26,026 nucleotides of DNA from Sulfurovum sp. (GCA_020726085.1 DYTG01000004.1:6517-32542), one strand, 5' to 3'. Positions 1-8,140 are shown, counted from the stretch's first letter. Numbers and translations are program-made. Notes: a model not told the origin generated them from the letters alone.

Positions 1-94
1 TTTCTCTCGTTCCTAGGCTTCTGCTTAGGAATACATAGTGGACTTTCAATCTCTTATATGCATTCCACCTCAGAAGAGGTGGAATGAGGAAGAG
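1..94. repeat. REP-like inverted pair of palindromes
   Basis: Two hairpins lie head to head. The first pairs 10-17 with 24-31 (TTCCTAGG / CTTAGGAA, one G-U pair, 6-base loop). The second pairs 61-71 with 76-86 (CATTCCACCTC / GAGGTGGAATG, perfect, loop AGAA). The outer flanks are also related in inverted orientation (TCTCTCGTTCC at 3-13, and GGAATGAGGAAGA at 81-93). This arrangement matches bacterial repetitive extragenic palindromes mobilised in trans by RAYT transposases. It begins right after the hisH stop codon. No transposase is in the window, and the left end may continue beyond position 1. Confidence 0.7.
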
Positions 95-703
95 TTACAA
101 ATTGATAAAGTTTTTAAGTATCTTCAATCCATTGTCGTGCGATTTTTCGGGGTGGGGTTGGATGCCGTAGATATTTTCTCTATGGACGGCGGCGATAAAC
201 TCATAGCCGTAAAAGCTTTTGCCAATGACAAATTTATCATCGCAGAGTGCATGAAACGAGTGAACAAAGTAGAGATAAGGATCGTTTAAGCCCTCAAAGA
301 GCGGAGTATCGTGCGTCACAAAAAGCTCATTCCAACCCATGTGCGGTACTTTTAGGGGGTGGTTAAATTGGGTTTTATCAAAGGCAACAATCTCCCCCTC
401 GATAAGCCCCAATCCTCGATGTTCTCCAAACTCACGGCTTGTATCAAAAAGCAGTTGCATCCCTAAACAAATACCCAAAATGGGCTTACCGCTTTGGGCG
501 TACTGCACTATCGCCTCGTTCATACCGTTACGATTGAGATGCTCCATAGCATCACCAAAAGCCCCCACGCCTGGCAAAAGTAGCTTGTCGTAAGATTGGA
601 GTTTGTTGGGATGAGACTCTATTTTGGTTTTGCTTCCTAGCTTATCAAAGGCATTTTGTACTGAGGCCAAATTGCCCATATTGTAATCAACAATCCCAAT
701 CAT
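95..703 (-). CDS. hisH: Imidazole glycerol phosphate synthase, glutaminase subunit HisH
   Basis: This is the class I glutamine amidotransferase subunit of imidazole glycerol phosphate synthase. It releases ammonia from glutamine and passes it to HisF to form imidazole glycerol phosphate and AICAR in cytoplasmic histidine synthesis. The 202 residues are normal for the family. The nucleophile is Cys79 in LGICLGMQLLF, and the other triad residues are His184 and Glu186 in PHPEKS. The common phenylalanine before that histidine is replaced by proline, a small deviation. The ATG start overlaps the serS stop by four bases (ATGA), so the two are translationally coupled. No hisA or hisF follows: the gene runs directly into a REP-like pair, so its partner is encoded elsewhere. 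Confidence 0.96.
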   Translation of the reverse strand: MIGIVDYNMGNLASVQNAFDKLGSKTKIESHPNKLQSYDKLLLPGVGAFGDAMEHLNRNGMNEAIVQYAQSGKPILGICLGMQLLFDTSREFGEHRGLGLIEGEIVAFDKTQFNHPLKVPHMGWNELFVTHDTPLFEGLNDPYLYFVHSFHALCDDKFVIGKSFYGYEFIAAVHRENIYGIQPHPEKSHDNGLKILKNFINL

Positions 704-1947
704 GCCATATACTTCTCAAGTACTTTGGGGATAGCAATACCCCCCTCTTGGTTTTGAAAATTCTCCATAATAGCCACAATCGTACGTCCTACCGCCAAAG
801 CCGAGCCGTTGAGAGTATGCACAAAGGAGTTTTTGTCTCCATCTTTGAAGCGTATTTTTGCTCTTCTTGCTTGAAAATCACGCACATTAGAGATAGAACT
901 AATCTCACGGTATTGATTTTGCCCTGGTAGCCACACTTCAATATCAATCGTACGAGCCGCTGAAAAGCCCAAATCTCCACCGCAAAGCTCTACGATACGA
1001 TGGGGCAACTCAAGTAAGCTCAAAAGCTCTGAAGCATTGGCAACCATCATTTCAAAGATCACATCGGATTGGTCGGGGTGGGTGAGAGCTACCATTTCGA
1101 CTTTGCTAAATTGGTGTTGGCGTATCATTCCTCTAGTATCTCTTCCCGCACTTCCTGCCTCTTTTCTAAAACAAGGACTGTAGGCACTGTAGAGAAGTGG
1201 GAGTTGGCTTGGCGATACAATCTCATCGTGGTGCAAATTGGTAAGCGGCACTTCGGAGGTGGGAATCAAAAACAGCTCTTCGCCCTCAATCTTGAAAAGA
1301 TCCTCTTCAAACTTTGGCAATTGTCCTGTGCCTTGAAGCATCGCACGGTTGTTGATAAATGGGATACTTACCTCTTCAAAACCTTTGGTTCGATTGTGAT
1401 CCAAAAAGAAGTTGATTAAAGCACGTTCAAGCCTAGCCGCCTCTCCTTTGAGGAGACTAAAACGACTCTTTGCCAATTTCACGCCTCGCTCAAAATCAAT
1501 CCAACCGTTGAGTTCACTAAGCTCCCAATGCTCTTTGGGTTTAAAATCAAAGGTTTTGGGAGTCAGTACCTTTTTGATTTCAACATTGTCGTTCTCATCG
1601 ACCCCATCGGGTACTTTTGCATCGGGAAAGTTGGGAATGACCAAAGCTGCATTTTGCAACGCCTCATCGGCTTGGCGTGCTTTTTCTTGTAACGCAACAA
1701 GAAGCTCTTTGTTGGCATCGACTTTGGCTTTAAGCTGAGCTACATCTTTACCCTCTTTTTTATAGACTCCAAAGAGTTTGGACATCTCATTTTGGTTGGC
1801 TTTTGCCTCTTCAAACTGGGCATTTGCCTCTTTGAGAGCTATAAAAAGCTGATGGAGTTGCTCAAGCGTATCGCTATTGACTCCCTTTTTGACAAGCAAA
1901 GCTGTAGCTTCATTGTAGTTTTTTTGCAGATATTTCAAATCAATCAT
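700..1947 (-). CDS. serS: Seryl-tRNA synthetase
   Basis: This cytoplasmic class II aminoacyl-tRNA synthetase charges tRNA-Ser with serine and also primes selenocysteine synthesis where that pathway exists. At 415 residues it is complete. The first ~110 residues form the long antiparallel coiled-coil arm that grips the tRNA, rich in K, E, A and Q. The class II core follows, with motif 2 in FRKEAGSAGRDTRGMIRQHQF and motif 3 in GSALAVGRTIVAIME. The ATG at 1947 opens an uninterrupted frame. The Shine-Dalgarno is weak (AGGT) and a TATAAT box lies about 25 bases upstream. The stop overlaps hisH by four bases, giving a serS-hisH operon, a pairing with no obvious functional logic. Confidence 0.97.
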   Translation of the reverse strand: MIDLKYLQKNYNEATALLVKKGVNSDTLEQLHQLFIALKEANAQFEEAKANQNEMSKLFGVYKKEGKDVAQLKAKVDANKELLVALQEKARQADEALQNAALVIPNFPDAKVPDGVDENDNVEIKKVLTPKTFDFKPKEHWELSELNGWIDFERGVKLAKSRFSLLKGEAARLERALINFFLDHNRTKGFEEVSIPFINNRAMLQGTGQLPKFEEDLFKIEGEELFLIPTSEVPLTNLHHDEIVSPSQLPLLYSAYSPCFRKEAGSAGRDTRGMIRQHQFSKVEMVALTHPDQSDVIFEMMVANASELLSLLELPHRIVELCGGDLGFSAARTIDIEVWLPGQNQYREISSISNVRDFQARRAKIRFKDGDKNSFVHTLNGSALAVGRTIVAIMENFQNQEGGIAIPKVLEKYMA

Positions 1948-1971
1948 TATTTGTACCTAAATTTTTTTAAA

Positions 1972-1977
1972 ATTATA
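1972..1977 (-). promoter_or_regulatory. Probable -10 box of serS-hisH
   Basis: On the minus strand this reads TATAAT within ACTATAATTTT, 25 bases upstream of the serS start. No good -35 is seen, which is usual in Campylobacterota, where the sigma-70 -35 element is weak. Confidence 0.55.
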
Positions 1978-2010
1978 GTAAAAAGTGTTGGAGAGATGGA
2001 TTAAAGCGAC

Positions 2011-2036
2011 AAAAGGGGGAGAAGCAAACCCCTTTT
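2011..2036. terminator. Rho-independent terminator after the lipoprotein gene
   Basis: Perfect 8-base stem AAAAGGGG (2011-2018) and CCCCTTTT (2029-2036) around a 10-base loop. It sits 7 bases past the lipoprotein stop on the minus strand. The A/T tracts on both sides make it potentially bidirectional, so it also separates this operon from serS. Confidence 0.75.
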
Positions 2037-2042
2037 TTGTTA

Positions 2043-4676
2043 TTAAAATTCGCTAGATACATTAATACGTGTGATATTGAAAGTACACTCCTCATCCGCA
2101 GGTGCGGTTAATTTGAAGCTGATAAAAGCCGCTCCATACTCTGCGATACAAGCTCTTGCATCATAGTCGTTTGAAGTCTCTATCACCTCATAGCCACAAG
2201 TCGAACCCACCTTAATATCCCAATCAAAATGTGCATTGCGATAAAATTCAGGTATTTTTTCGTGCCATATTGAGAAAACAACATTTGCCGTCTTGCCTTT
2301 GGATACCCCGTAGCCATCAGATGGTTCGGAGCGGAGTCCGTTTCCTCTTAAGGTTACTTTTTTGGCTTCACCGATACGCGTGGTTTGATCAGTATCGGCT
2401 TGATAACCTGTTAGATTGACCCAAAGCATAATATCTTTGCCAGTCAAGTGATAATCGTAGCCAAAAGTAACAATTGCCGTCCCCTCGCTATCGAGCATAG
2501 AACCGTTGCTATCAATCTGTGCATAACCAATGTATTCACTACCATCACTACGGCAAGGGTCTTGTCGGTAGTTGTGACCAATGGCATAGAAGAGGTCACT
2601 GCGTTTTACTCCTAGATAGGTATCTTGCAACTCCAATACTTCGTTGCTTAGACGATTAAAGTCCCATTTGCCCAATGCCTCATAGATATACCCTTCACCA
2701 AAGATCACCAACTTGTCGTTGGATTCATCAATGTATTGGAAACGATTTTGACCGTCTACGGGGACGCTAAAGGTAGCCAAACCTCCGCCCAAGGGTTTGA
2801 TTGTCCCTTTTTGGGTATTGTTTTTGGCAATATAGAGGCGTTTGGTTGAGTTTGTCTCAATGGCACTAGGAGCAGACCCATCGACAGCGTATCCTACAAT
2901 CGCTCCTGTGGCTACACCAGGTGAGGTATTGACTTTGTTGTTGTAGCCATCAGTAGCTGAAACGGCGTAACGTTCAATGTATTTTCCTCTTTCCTTATCA
3001 TATCCTCCTTCCAGACGAGAGAGACTCATCGCCGTGGGAGGTCCCGAAAAGACGGTGATATTGACGGTTTGTTCAAGCGTTCGAGTCACCCTATTGGTAT
3101 CGACAAAAGTGGCAACGACACGCAAGGGAATAAGCCCCGAGTTGGTATTGGTTTTGACGTTAAAAGTAATTGGATTTTCATTTGCAAGGGTTAGCGTTGA
3201 ATACTCTTGCCCATTTGAAATCAATTTTCCAATAAAAATATTTTGAATTGCTATCTCAAAACTTGTCATACTTGCTTTGGCTACATTATTACCTGCATCA
3301 TCCTTAATTATGATTGAAAAAGATTTTTCTTGATTGGGAATTCCCATTGTAAATTTATTATCTTCCGATGAAATCTTCATAGTATAGTTAATAGGAACAT
3401 AATCAGAGGTGGGGTTATAGGTAACGATCATCTCTTTTTTGTTGGTTGGGTCGGCATCGTGGTAAAATTTAAATACCGACGAGCTATCACCGCTATCAAT
3501 AAGGGCTTGAAGATTTTGAGGGCCGGTGTATCTAAAAGTAGCCTCGCCATTGACAACGGGTACACTGTAGGACTCAAAACTACCAATATCAACCCCATTG
3601 ACAATTTTGGTGGGCAATACTACAAGTACATTACCTTGAGAATAGGGCGAGTTGGTTTCTCCTGCATAGACTTTTATGGCAATGACGGCTTGTTGCGAGT
3701 TGTTGGTAAGTTCAATGTTTTTGGAGCTATTGGGAATAACAACAAAAGGTTTTTCCGATACGACTACTGCTTCGTTTTTGTTGAATTTCAATTGAAAATC
3801 TTGGGTTAAATTGCTATCAAAATGAACTGCGCTCAAATTGAGTAATTTACCATCAACAAGCTTCATATCTTTAGGAGAAGTGTATTTAAACGTTGCATAT
3901 CCCAAAGCATCAGTTTGGGTGCTAATAGCCGCAAAAGTACCGTATTGGTCATTGGGATTGGCAAAGGCTTTGAGGGTCACAATTTCATCGGTTACAGCAA
4001 AACCATTGGCGATAAGTTGCACTTTTATATCGTAGGCACTCTCGGCTTCAAGAATCTCCAAAGGAGTTGTAGCATTAATGAAGCTATAGCTCTCTATATC
4101 GCTTACGTTGTTGTCAATTACCTCGCTTGTCGTAGTATTGCTCTCGGTTTTAAACGTGACCAAAAAATCTTGCGTAAGTTCTTTGGTGGTTGTATTGGTC
4201 TCTTCATAGTACAAAACGCTCTCAAATTTAATAATACTTCCATTTATGGTACTTAAATCCGATGGTGAGGTGTATTCAAATGTAAAATAGCCTTTGTCGT
4301 CGGTTGTGGCACTCATGGATGCAAACGTACCGTATTTGTCAAAATGATTTTTAAAAGCTTTGAGTGATACTGTTACTCCCACTACGGGGTGTTGGTGCTG
4401 TATCAATTGAGCTTTAAGCCGATAAAGGGTACTTGCTTTTGTCACCGTGAGCGGTGTTGTAGGGTTGATAAAAGTATATTCGGGGCTACTCACCACAGTT
4501 GTGTCGTTAGTTGAACCTGTCGAACCGCCTATTGCAGTGTTGTCTGTTACTAATCCACCACTATCCGTAGGGGTACTCGTCAATGAGCCAGTTGGATCCT
4601 CTTTGCTGTTGCTACCGCAACCACTTAGGGCTAGGGTTAATGCAACAATCAAAAAGTAGTCAATTAATTTTTTCAC
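2043..4676 (-). CDS. Large surface-type lipoprotein with tandem Ig-like repeats
   Basis: I do not recognise a named family for this 877-residue protein. It opens with a lipoprotein signal peptide whose lipobox is LSGC, giving lipidated Cys20. Residues 21-66 are a Ser/Thr/Gly/Asp linker typical of a tether. Two clear tandem repeats follow, from about 67 and 195, each starting Y-[TS]-FIN-x-TTPL and containing SLKAF/TLKAF, KYGTFA/QYGTFA and YTSP. A weaker third copy spans about 310-425 (RYTGP). The beta-rich pattern resembles bacterial Ig-like (Big_1/invasin-type) domains. The C-terminal ~250 residues are different and hold four spaced cysteines that could form disulphides. The gene lies 27 bases downstream of a beta-barrel gene and ends at a terminator. 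A role in adhesion or cell-surface structure is inference only. Confidence 0.85.
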   Translation of the reverse strand: MKKLIDYFLIVALTLALSGCGSNSKEDPTGSLTSTPTDSGGLVTDNTAIGGSTGSTNDTTVVSSPEYTFINPTTPLTVTKASTLYRLKAQLIQHQHPVVGVTVSLKAFKNHFDKYGTFASMSATTDDKGYFTFEYTSPSDLSTINGSIIKFESVLYYEETNTTTKELTQDFLVTFKTESNTTTSEVIDNNVSDIESYSFINATTPLEILEAESAYDIKVQLIANGFAVTDEIVTLKAFANPNDQYGTFAAISTQTDALGYATFKYTSPKDMKLVDGKLLNLSAVHFDSNLTQDFQLKFNKNEAVVVSEKPFVVIPNSSKNIELTNNSQQAVIAIKVYAGETNSPYSQGNVLVVLPTKIVNGVDIGSFESYSVPVVNGEATFRYTGPQNLQALIDSGDSSSVFKFYHDADPTNKKEMIVTYNPTSDYVPINYTMKISSEDNKFTMGIPNQEKSFSIIIKDDAGNNVAKASMTSFEIAIQNIFIGKLISNGQEYSTLTLANENPITFNVKTNTNSGLIPLRVVATFVDTNRVTRTLEQTVNITVFSGPPTAMSLSRLEGGYDKERGKYIERYAVSATDGYNNKVNTSPGVATGAIVGYAVDGSAPSAIETNSTKRLYIAKNNTQKGTIKPLGGGLATFSVPVDGQNRFQYIDESNDKLVIFGEGYIYEALGKWDFNRLSNEVLELQDTYLGVKRSDLFYAIGHNYRQDPCRSDGSEYIGYAQIDSNGSMLDSEGTAIVTFGYDYHLTGKDIMLWVNLTGYQADTDQTTRIGEAKKVTLRGNGLRSEPSDGYGVSKGKTANVVFSIWHEKIPEFYRNAHFDWDIKVGSTCGYEVIETSNDYDARACIAEYGAAFISFKLTAPADEECTFNITRINVSSEF

Positions 4677-4703
4677 AATCGTTTCCTTTATTTATCAAGG
4701 CGA

Positions 4704-5243
4704 CTAGTATAAGTAGTTTACGCCAAGAGCGAAGTTGCCGACATGATCAACTTCATCCATGTCTCCCAAAGAGTATCGATAGGCTACATCGACATCAATC
4801 TCTTGGGTCACATCAAGCGTAAAACCCGCTTGGCCACCGTAAAAGAAGCCATCTTCATCTTTGAGTGTTGATTCGTAGTTCATGTAGCCTCCGTGTACGC
4901 CCAAATAGGGTTTAAACGATGTACTTTTAAACTCGGAAGTCAAAAGATAGTAATCAAATCCTAACAATCCTCGTTCGTAATTTTGATCGCTATCTTTGTT
5001 GTCAAAGTAATTGAGCGCTATAAGTGTACGCCAATCTTCATTTTGAGCTCCGATTCGTACACCAAACTCTGCATTAGTTCCTTCGACATCGTTTTCGCCG
5101 AAGATACCACCTGTGTTGGCTTGAATAGTTGAAGCACCTACTTCTAGACCGATAAATCGCTCTCCCCCATCCAATCCCTCTTCGGCCATCAAAGATGATG
5201 ATAATGCCATTGACAATAATACAATTGATAGTTTTGTTTTCAT
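4704..5243 (-). CDS. Small outer-membrane beta-barrel protein
   Basis: The 179-residue product has a Sec signal peptide (about residues 1-20, ending SSSLMA with a predicted cut before EE). The mature part is about 160 residues of alternating polar and hydrophobic strands rich in Gly, Tyr and Phe, ending in the aromatic GVNYLY expected of a barrel inserted by BamA. The size fits an eight-stranded OmpA/OmpX-like porin-type barrel, with no periplasmic domain. The start has a good AAGGAG ribosome site and follows an AT-rich intergenic region with an extended -10-like TGTTATTCT. The lipoprotein gene starts 27 bases downstream, so the two are almost certainly co-transcribed. The barrel may anchor or export its partner, but this is inference. 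Confidence 0.85.
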   Translation of the reverse strand: MKTKLSIVLLSMALSSSLMAEEGLDGGERFIGLEVGASTIQANTGGIFGENDVEGTNAEFGVRIGAQNEDWRTLIALNYFDNKDSDQNYERGLLGFDYYLLTSEFKSTSFKPYLGVHGGYMNYESTLKDEDGFFYGGQAGFTLDVTQEIDVDVAYRYSLGDMDEVDHVGNFALGVNYLY

Positions 5244-5309
5244 AATATACTCCTTGAAAAACTATTTTACAAAGAATAACATATTTTTATATTAATTAAG
5301 ATTAAAATT

Positions 5310-5552
5310 TTGGTAAGTATCGCCTGGGAGACATTAATCAAAGAAAAAAACGGCTATTGTGCCAATAAGTTTCAAGACAAAGAGGAGATTGAAGCGTGTG
5401 AAGTCAAACATCTAGCTGTGCAACACGCCCAAAAAGAGTGTCAAAACTACACACATCCTGAGTATTGTCTAGCTATTGCTGAGTATAGCTGGGAAAACTA
5501 CATCAAATACGTTATCAAAATGATTTGCGGTGGCAAAGAGAGCAAAAAGTAG
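5310..5552 (+). CDS. Small hypothetical protein with five cysteines
   Basis: Unrecognised. The open frame encodes about 80 residues with cysteines at 17, 30, 44, 53 and 73, separated by mostly helical charged stretches. The pattern recalls small CX9C-like or c-type-like proteins but has no CXXCH haem motif. The only usable start is TTG at 5310, with no recognisable Shine-Dalgarno. A stop lies 33 bases upstream in frame, so the N-terminus is short of any signal peptide. Either the start is weak, or the gene has lost its 5' end, which would explain a cysteine-rich protein with no export signal. It lies just before the 2OG oxygenase on the same strand. Confidence 0.45.
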   Translation: MVSIAWETLIKEKNGYCANKFQDKEEIEACEVKHLAVQHAQKECQNYTHPEYCLAIAEYSWENYIKYVIKMICGGKESKK

Positions 5553-5573
5553 TCATTTTGGCTCAAAACGCTG

Positions 5574-5579
5574 TATAAT
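5574..5579 (+). promoter_or_regulatory. Probable -10 box of the oxygenase gene
   Basis: TATAAT in GCTGTATAATACTCC, 27 bases before the chosen ATG at 5607. No clear -35 element is visible. Confidence 0.5.
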
Positions 5580-5606
5580 ACTCCACTTGATTGTGTGGGG
5601 TATAAG

Positions 5607-6344
5607 ATGATACAAATAAGCAACGAAATATTTTGCGATGAGCGATTGCAAGAGTGGGATATAGCCAACAAGATTTTGCCCAATCCCTACTACGATAAAC
5701 CTTTTTTGATTATTCCAAATTTCCTTGATAGTGCCTTGGCACACGAAATAGCCGATACTATCTATCAAGAGCAGTATGCCCAAAAAGCTCAAATCAAAAA
5801 GATGCTCCTCCAAAGTGTGGTCGAACCCGATGTCAATGAAACGATTCGCAAAACCAATCTCTATACCCTAAACCCCCTTCATACGGCTCTCTACGAGACT
5901 CTTTTTAAGCTTCATCAGCCCCAAATTGAGCGATTTTTTAATCTCTCCTTGACCCTTGCAACCCCTATTCAAGTCCTAGAATATACACAAGGCTCTTTTT
6001 ATATCAAACACGCCGACGATTCCAATGAGCTTATCGACAAAGAGGGAAGCACAGTAGGCTTTACCTGCGTCGCCCCCCAACGCAAACTTACTACCGTACT
6101 CTTTGCCACAAGCTTTCATGAGGGGGTGGTAGCACAAGATGATAAGCAACACTTTAGCGGAGGTGAGTTGCTTTTTAACTATCTCTACGACAAAGATGGC
6201 AATGGGATTGCATTCAAGCCTCGTGCGGGTGATATGATACTCTTTCCCTCCAACCCCTACTTTAGCCATGAAGTCAAAAAGGTTACAAGCGGTTACCGCC
6301 TCACACTCGTGCAGTGGCACAATGCTATCGTGAGTGGATGTTAA
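5607..6344 (+). CDS. 2-oxoglutarate/Fe(II)-dependent oxygenase, prolyl 4-hydroxylase type
   Basis: This is a non-haem iron oxygenase of the P4H/2OG-FeII_Oxy fold. Such enzymes couple decarboxylation of 2-oxoglutarate to hydroxylation of a protein or small molecule; the substrate here is unknown. Numbering from the ATG (245 residues), the iron ligands are His135 and Asp137 in YIKHADD and His221 in FSHEV. The 2-oxoglutarate anchor is Arg231, ten residues later in GYRLTLVQWHN. The core beta helix is preceded by about 30 residues carrying the IPNFL motif typical of P4H-like proteins. GGGG at 5597-5600 could serve as ribosome site. A GTG 12 bases upstream is an alternative start, but it lies too close to the -10 box at 5574. 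The following purT has its own promoter. Confidence 0.88.
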   Translation: MIQISNEIFCDERLQEWDIANKILPNPYYDKPFLIIPNFLDSALAHEIADTIYQEQYAQKAQIKKMLLQSVVEPDVNETIRKTNLYTLNPLHTALYETLFKLHQPQIERFFNLSLTLATPIQVLEYTQGSFYIKHADDSNELIDKEGSTVGFTCVAPQRKLTTVLFATSFHEGVVAQDDKQHFSGGELLFNYLYDKDGNGIAFKPRAGDMILFPSNPYFSHEVKKVTSGYRLTLVQWHNAIVSGC

Positions 6345-6356
6345 GCCCCAAAATAG

Positions 6357-6362
6357 TATAAT
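6357..6362 (+). promoter_or_regulatory. Probable -10 box of purT
   Basis: TATAAT in AATAGTATAATTTAAC, 28 bases before the purT ATG. The ribosome site GAGGAAAA lies between them. Confidence 0.55.
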
Positions 6363-6389
6363 TTAACTAAAACAACTTGAGGAAAATGG

Positions 6390-7559
6390 ATGAATTTTAC
6401 AACACCCCTACAACCCCATGCGATTAAAATGATGCTATTAGGTTCTGGTGAATTGGGCAAAGAGGTCGCTATCGAAGCTCAACGATTAGGCATTGAGGTC
6501 ATAGCCGTAGATAAGTACCACAACGCCCCCGCCCACCTTGTAGCCAACCACAAAGTAGTCGTCAATATGCAAGACAAAGAGGCTTTGCTTGAAGTGATTG
6601 AAACCTATCAACCCACCTATATCCTACCCGAAGTTGAGGCTATCTCTATCGAGGCTCTTTTTGAAGCACAAGCTCGTGGTTTTCATATTATCCCCAATGC
6701 ACAGGCGGTTAATAAAACCATGAACCGCAAAAACATCCGCCTCTTTGCTTCCCAAACATTGGGACTCAATACCAGCAAATACCTCTTTGTCAAAACCTTT
6801 GAGGAGTTGCAAGAAGCATCCAAAACCATCGGTTTTCCTTGCGTGATCAAGCCCGTTATGAGTTCATCAGGACACGGACAAAGCATCGCCAAAACATTTG
6901 AAGATATTGCCTCATCGTGGGAAAAAGCCAAAGAGGCCAGAGGTGATAGCTCCGAACTCATAGTAGAGGAGTTTATCGCTTTTGATTATGAGATTACCCT
7001 TTTGACGGTACGAAACGATAGCCAAACTCTCTTTTGTGAGCCTATTGGGCATGAACAGCGAGATGGAGACTATATCCTCTCATGGCAACCCGCCATTATG
7101 AGTCCCACTGCCCTCCAAAAAGCCCAAGCCATTGCCAAAGCCGTTACCGATGGATTGGGAGGTCGAGGCGTATTTGGTGTGGAGTTTTTTGTCAAAGGTG
7201 ATGCGGTCTATTTCTCGGAGCTAAGCCCTCGTCCTCACGATACAGGCATGGTGACGCTTATCACCCAAAGCCAAAGCGAATTTGCGTTGCACGTTCGTGC
7301 CGTTTTGGGGCTGCCGCTTGATTTTGAGTTTTTCAAAGCAGGTGCAAGTGCGGCCTACAAAGCCAAAAGTCCTAGAGACAATCCTACGCTCATCGTTCCC
7401 CCATCGGCTTTTAGCAGTAGCTCTTTTGTACGCATATTTGGCAAACCAGAGGCTCATATAGGACGAAGAATGGCAGTAGCTTTGGTGCTTGATGAGGATA
7501 TTGAAGTAGCCCAACAAAGAGCTTTGGCTATTGTTGATAGTATCAAAGAACACGATTAA
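6390..7559 (+). CDS. purT: Formate-dependent phosphoribosylglycinamide formyltransferase PurT
   Basis: PurT converts glycinamide ribonucleotide, formate and ATP into formyl-GAR, the folate-independent form of the third step of purine synthesis. It is a cytoplasmic ATP-grasp enzyme. The 389 residues match the family length of about 390. A Rossmann-like N-terminal preATP domain opens with LLGSGELGKEVAIEAQRLG. The ATP-grasp domain includes PCVIKPVMSSSGHGQS, VEEF and the metal-binding segment GVEFFVKGDAVYFSELSPRPHDTG. The ATG is preceded by GAGGAAAA at good spacing. A hemerythrin-like gene follows after 20 bases, suggesting an operon. Possession of PurT implies that a folate-dependent PurN is either absent or redundant. 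Confidence 0.96.
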   Translation: MNFTTPLQPHAIKMMLLGSGELGKEVAIEAQRLGIEVIAVDKYHNAPAHLVANHKVVVNMQDKEALLEVIETYQPTYILPEVEAISIEALFEAQARGFHIIPNAQAVNKTMNRKNIRLFASQTLGLNTSKYLFVKTFEELQEASKTIGFPCVIKPVMSSSGHGQSIAKTFEDIASSWEKAKEARGDSSELIVEEFIAFDYEITLLTVRNDSQTLFCEPIGHEQRDGDYILSWQPAIMSPTALQKAQAIAKAVTDGLGGRGVFGVEFFVKGDAVYFSELSPRPHDTGMVTLITQSQSEFALHVRAVLGLPLDFEFFKAGASAAYKAKSPRDNPTLIVPPSAFSSSSFVRIFGKPEAHIGRRMAVALVLDEDIEVAQQRALAIVDSIKEHD

Positions 7560-7626
7560 AACCAAAAAAGGAACACACAATGGGATTTATCAAAAATTTG
7601 ATGGAACGATTTAAAAAAATGAGGTT

Positions 7627-8067
7627 ATGGCGATTGAAAATCTTAACTATAGCCCCAATTTTATTTCCATGCTTCAAAGTGACCACCACCAACCTTTTAA
7701 AATCTATCGCACACTTCAAGCCCAATACAAAATCGACAATAGCTTTGAGGCGATGGAGCCATTAATGAATGGGTTTAAATTAGCCTTTGAGCTTCATTTG
7801 ATGATGGAAGTTACGCAGCTTTACGGTTACCTTCGTGCTACTACCCTAGAAGATAGCGACAATCGCACCCTTGTCAATGAGATGCAAGAGCAGATGAACC
7901 CCATCACCAAAAAAATTATCAAACTCATCCACCTCTACGGCGATAAAAAGAGCTACCAAAAAAATGTCGATAAACTGCTTGATGATTTGAGAGCTGTGGG
8001 CATGATACTAACCCAACGTTTCAATATCAAAGAGGAGAAACTCTACCCTCTCTACGAAGAGGTTTGA
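7627..8067 (+). CDS. Hemerythrin-like (HHE) four-helix protein, start affected by a poly-A frameshift
   Basis: The intact frame gives 146 mostly helical residues. DHHQPFKIYRTL, FKLAFELHLMMEV and the C-terminal KEEKLYPLYEEV resemble the HHE cation-binding bundle of hemerythrin-like proteins, which bind a di-iron centre or sense oxygen and nitric oxide. The last helix lacks the usual histidine before the EE pair, so iron binding is uncertain. The ATG at 7627 has GAGG only two bases upstream. A much better start with AAGGA lies at 7580 (first residues MGFIKNLMERFKK), but it runs out of frame at a run of seven A at 7613-7619. One extra A would join the two parts into a 162-residue protein. The gene follows purT by 20 bases. 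Confidence 0.65.
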   Translation: MAIENLNYSPNFISMLQSDHHQPFKIYRTLQAQYKIDNSFEAMEPLMNGFKLAFELHLMMEVTQLYGYLRATTLEDSDNRTLVNEMQEQMNPITKKIIKLIHLYGDKKSYQKNVDKLLDDLRAVGMILTQRFNIKEEKLYPLYEEV

Positions 8068-8140
8068 ATCCGTAGCCTCGGCTTTAGCCGAATTTAAGGC
8101 ATTGCGTAACCTCTAAATATTTGGCTAAAGCCAAACCTAC
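8068..8140. repeat. REP-like inverted pair with GTAG heads
   Basis: Two short palindromes face each other: TCGGC-TTTA-GCCGA at 8078-8091 and TTGGC-TAAA-GCCAA at 8121-8134. Each has a GTAG tetranucleotide on its outer side (GTAG at 8072-8075, and CTAC on the plus strand at 8137-8140). A GTAG/GGAG head next to an imperfect hairpin is the recognised hallmark of REPs handled by RAYT (Y1 family) transposases. The repeat begins immediately at the end of the hemerythrin-like gene. The rest of the gap, 8141-8283, holds only the gatA promoter and ribosome site. Confidence 0.7.

Noticed and set aside
61..86. The perfect 11-base hairpin as a simple hisH terminator
   Set aside because: No T run follows it on either strand, and a second hairpin with matching flanks is present, so a REP pair is the better explanation. 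It may still affect the mRNA end.
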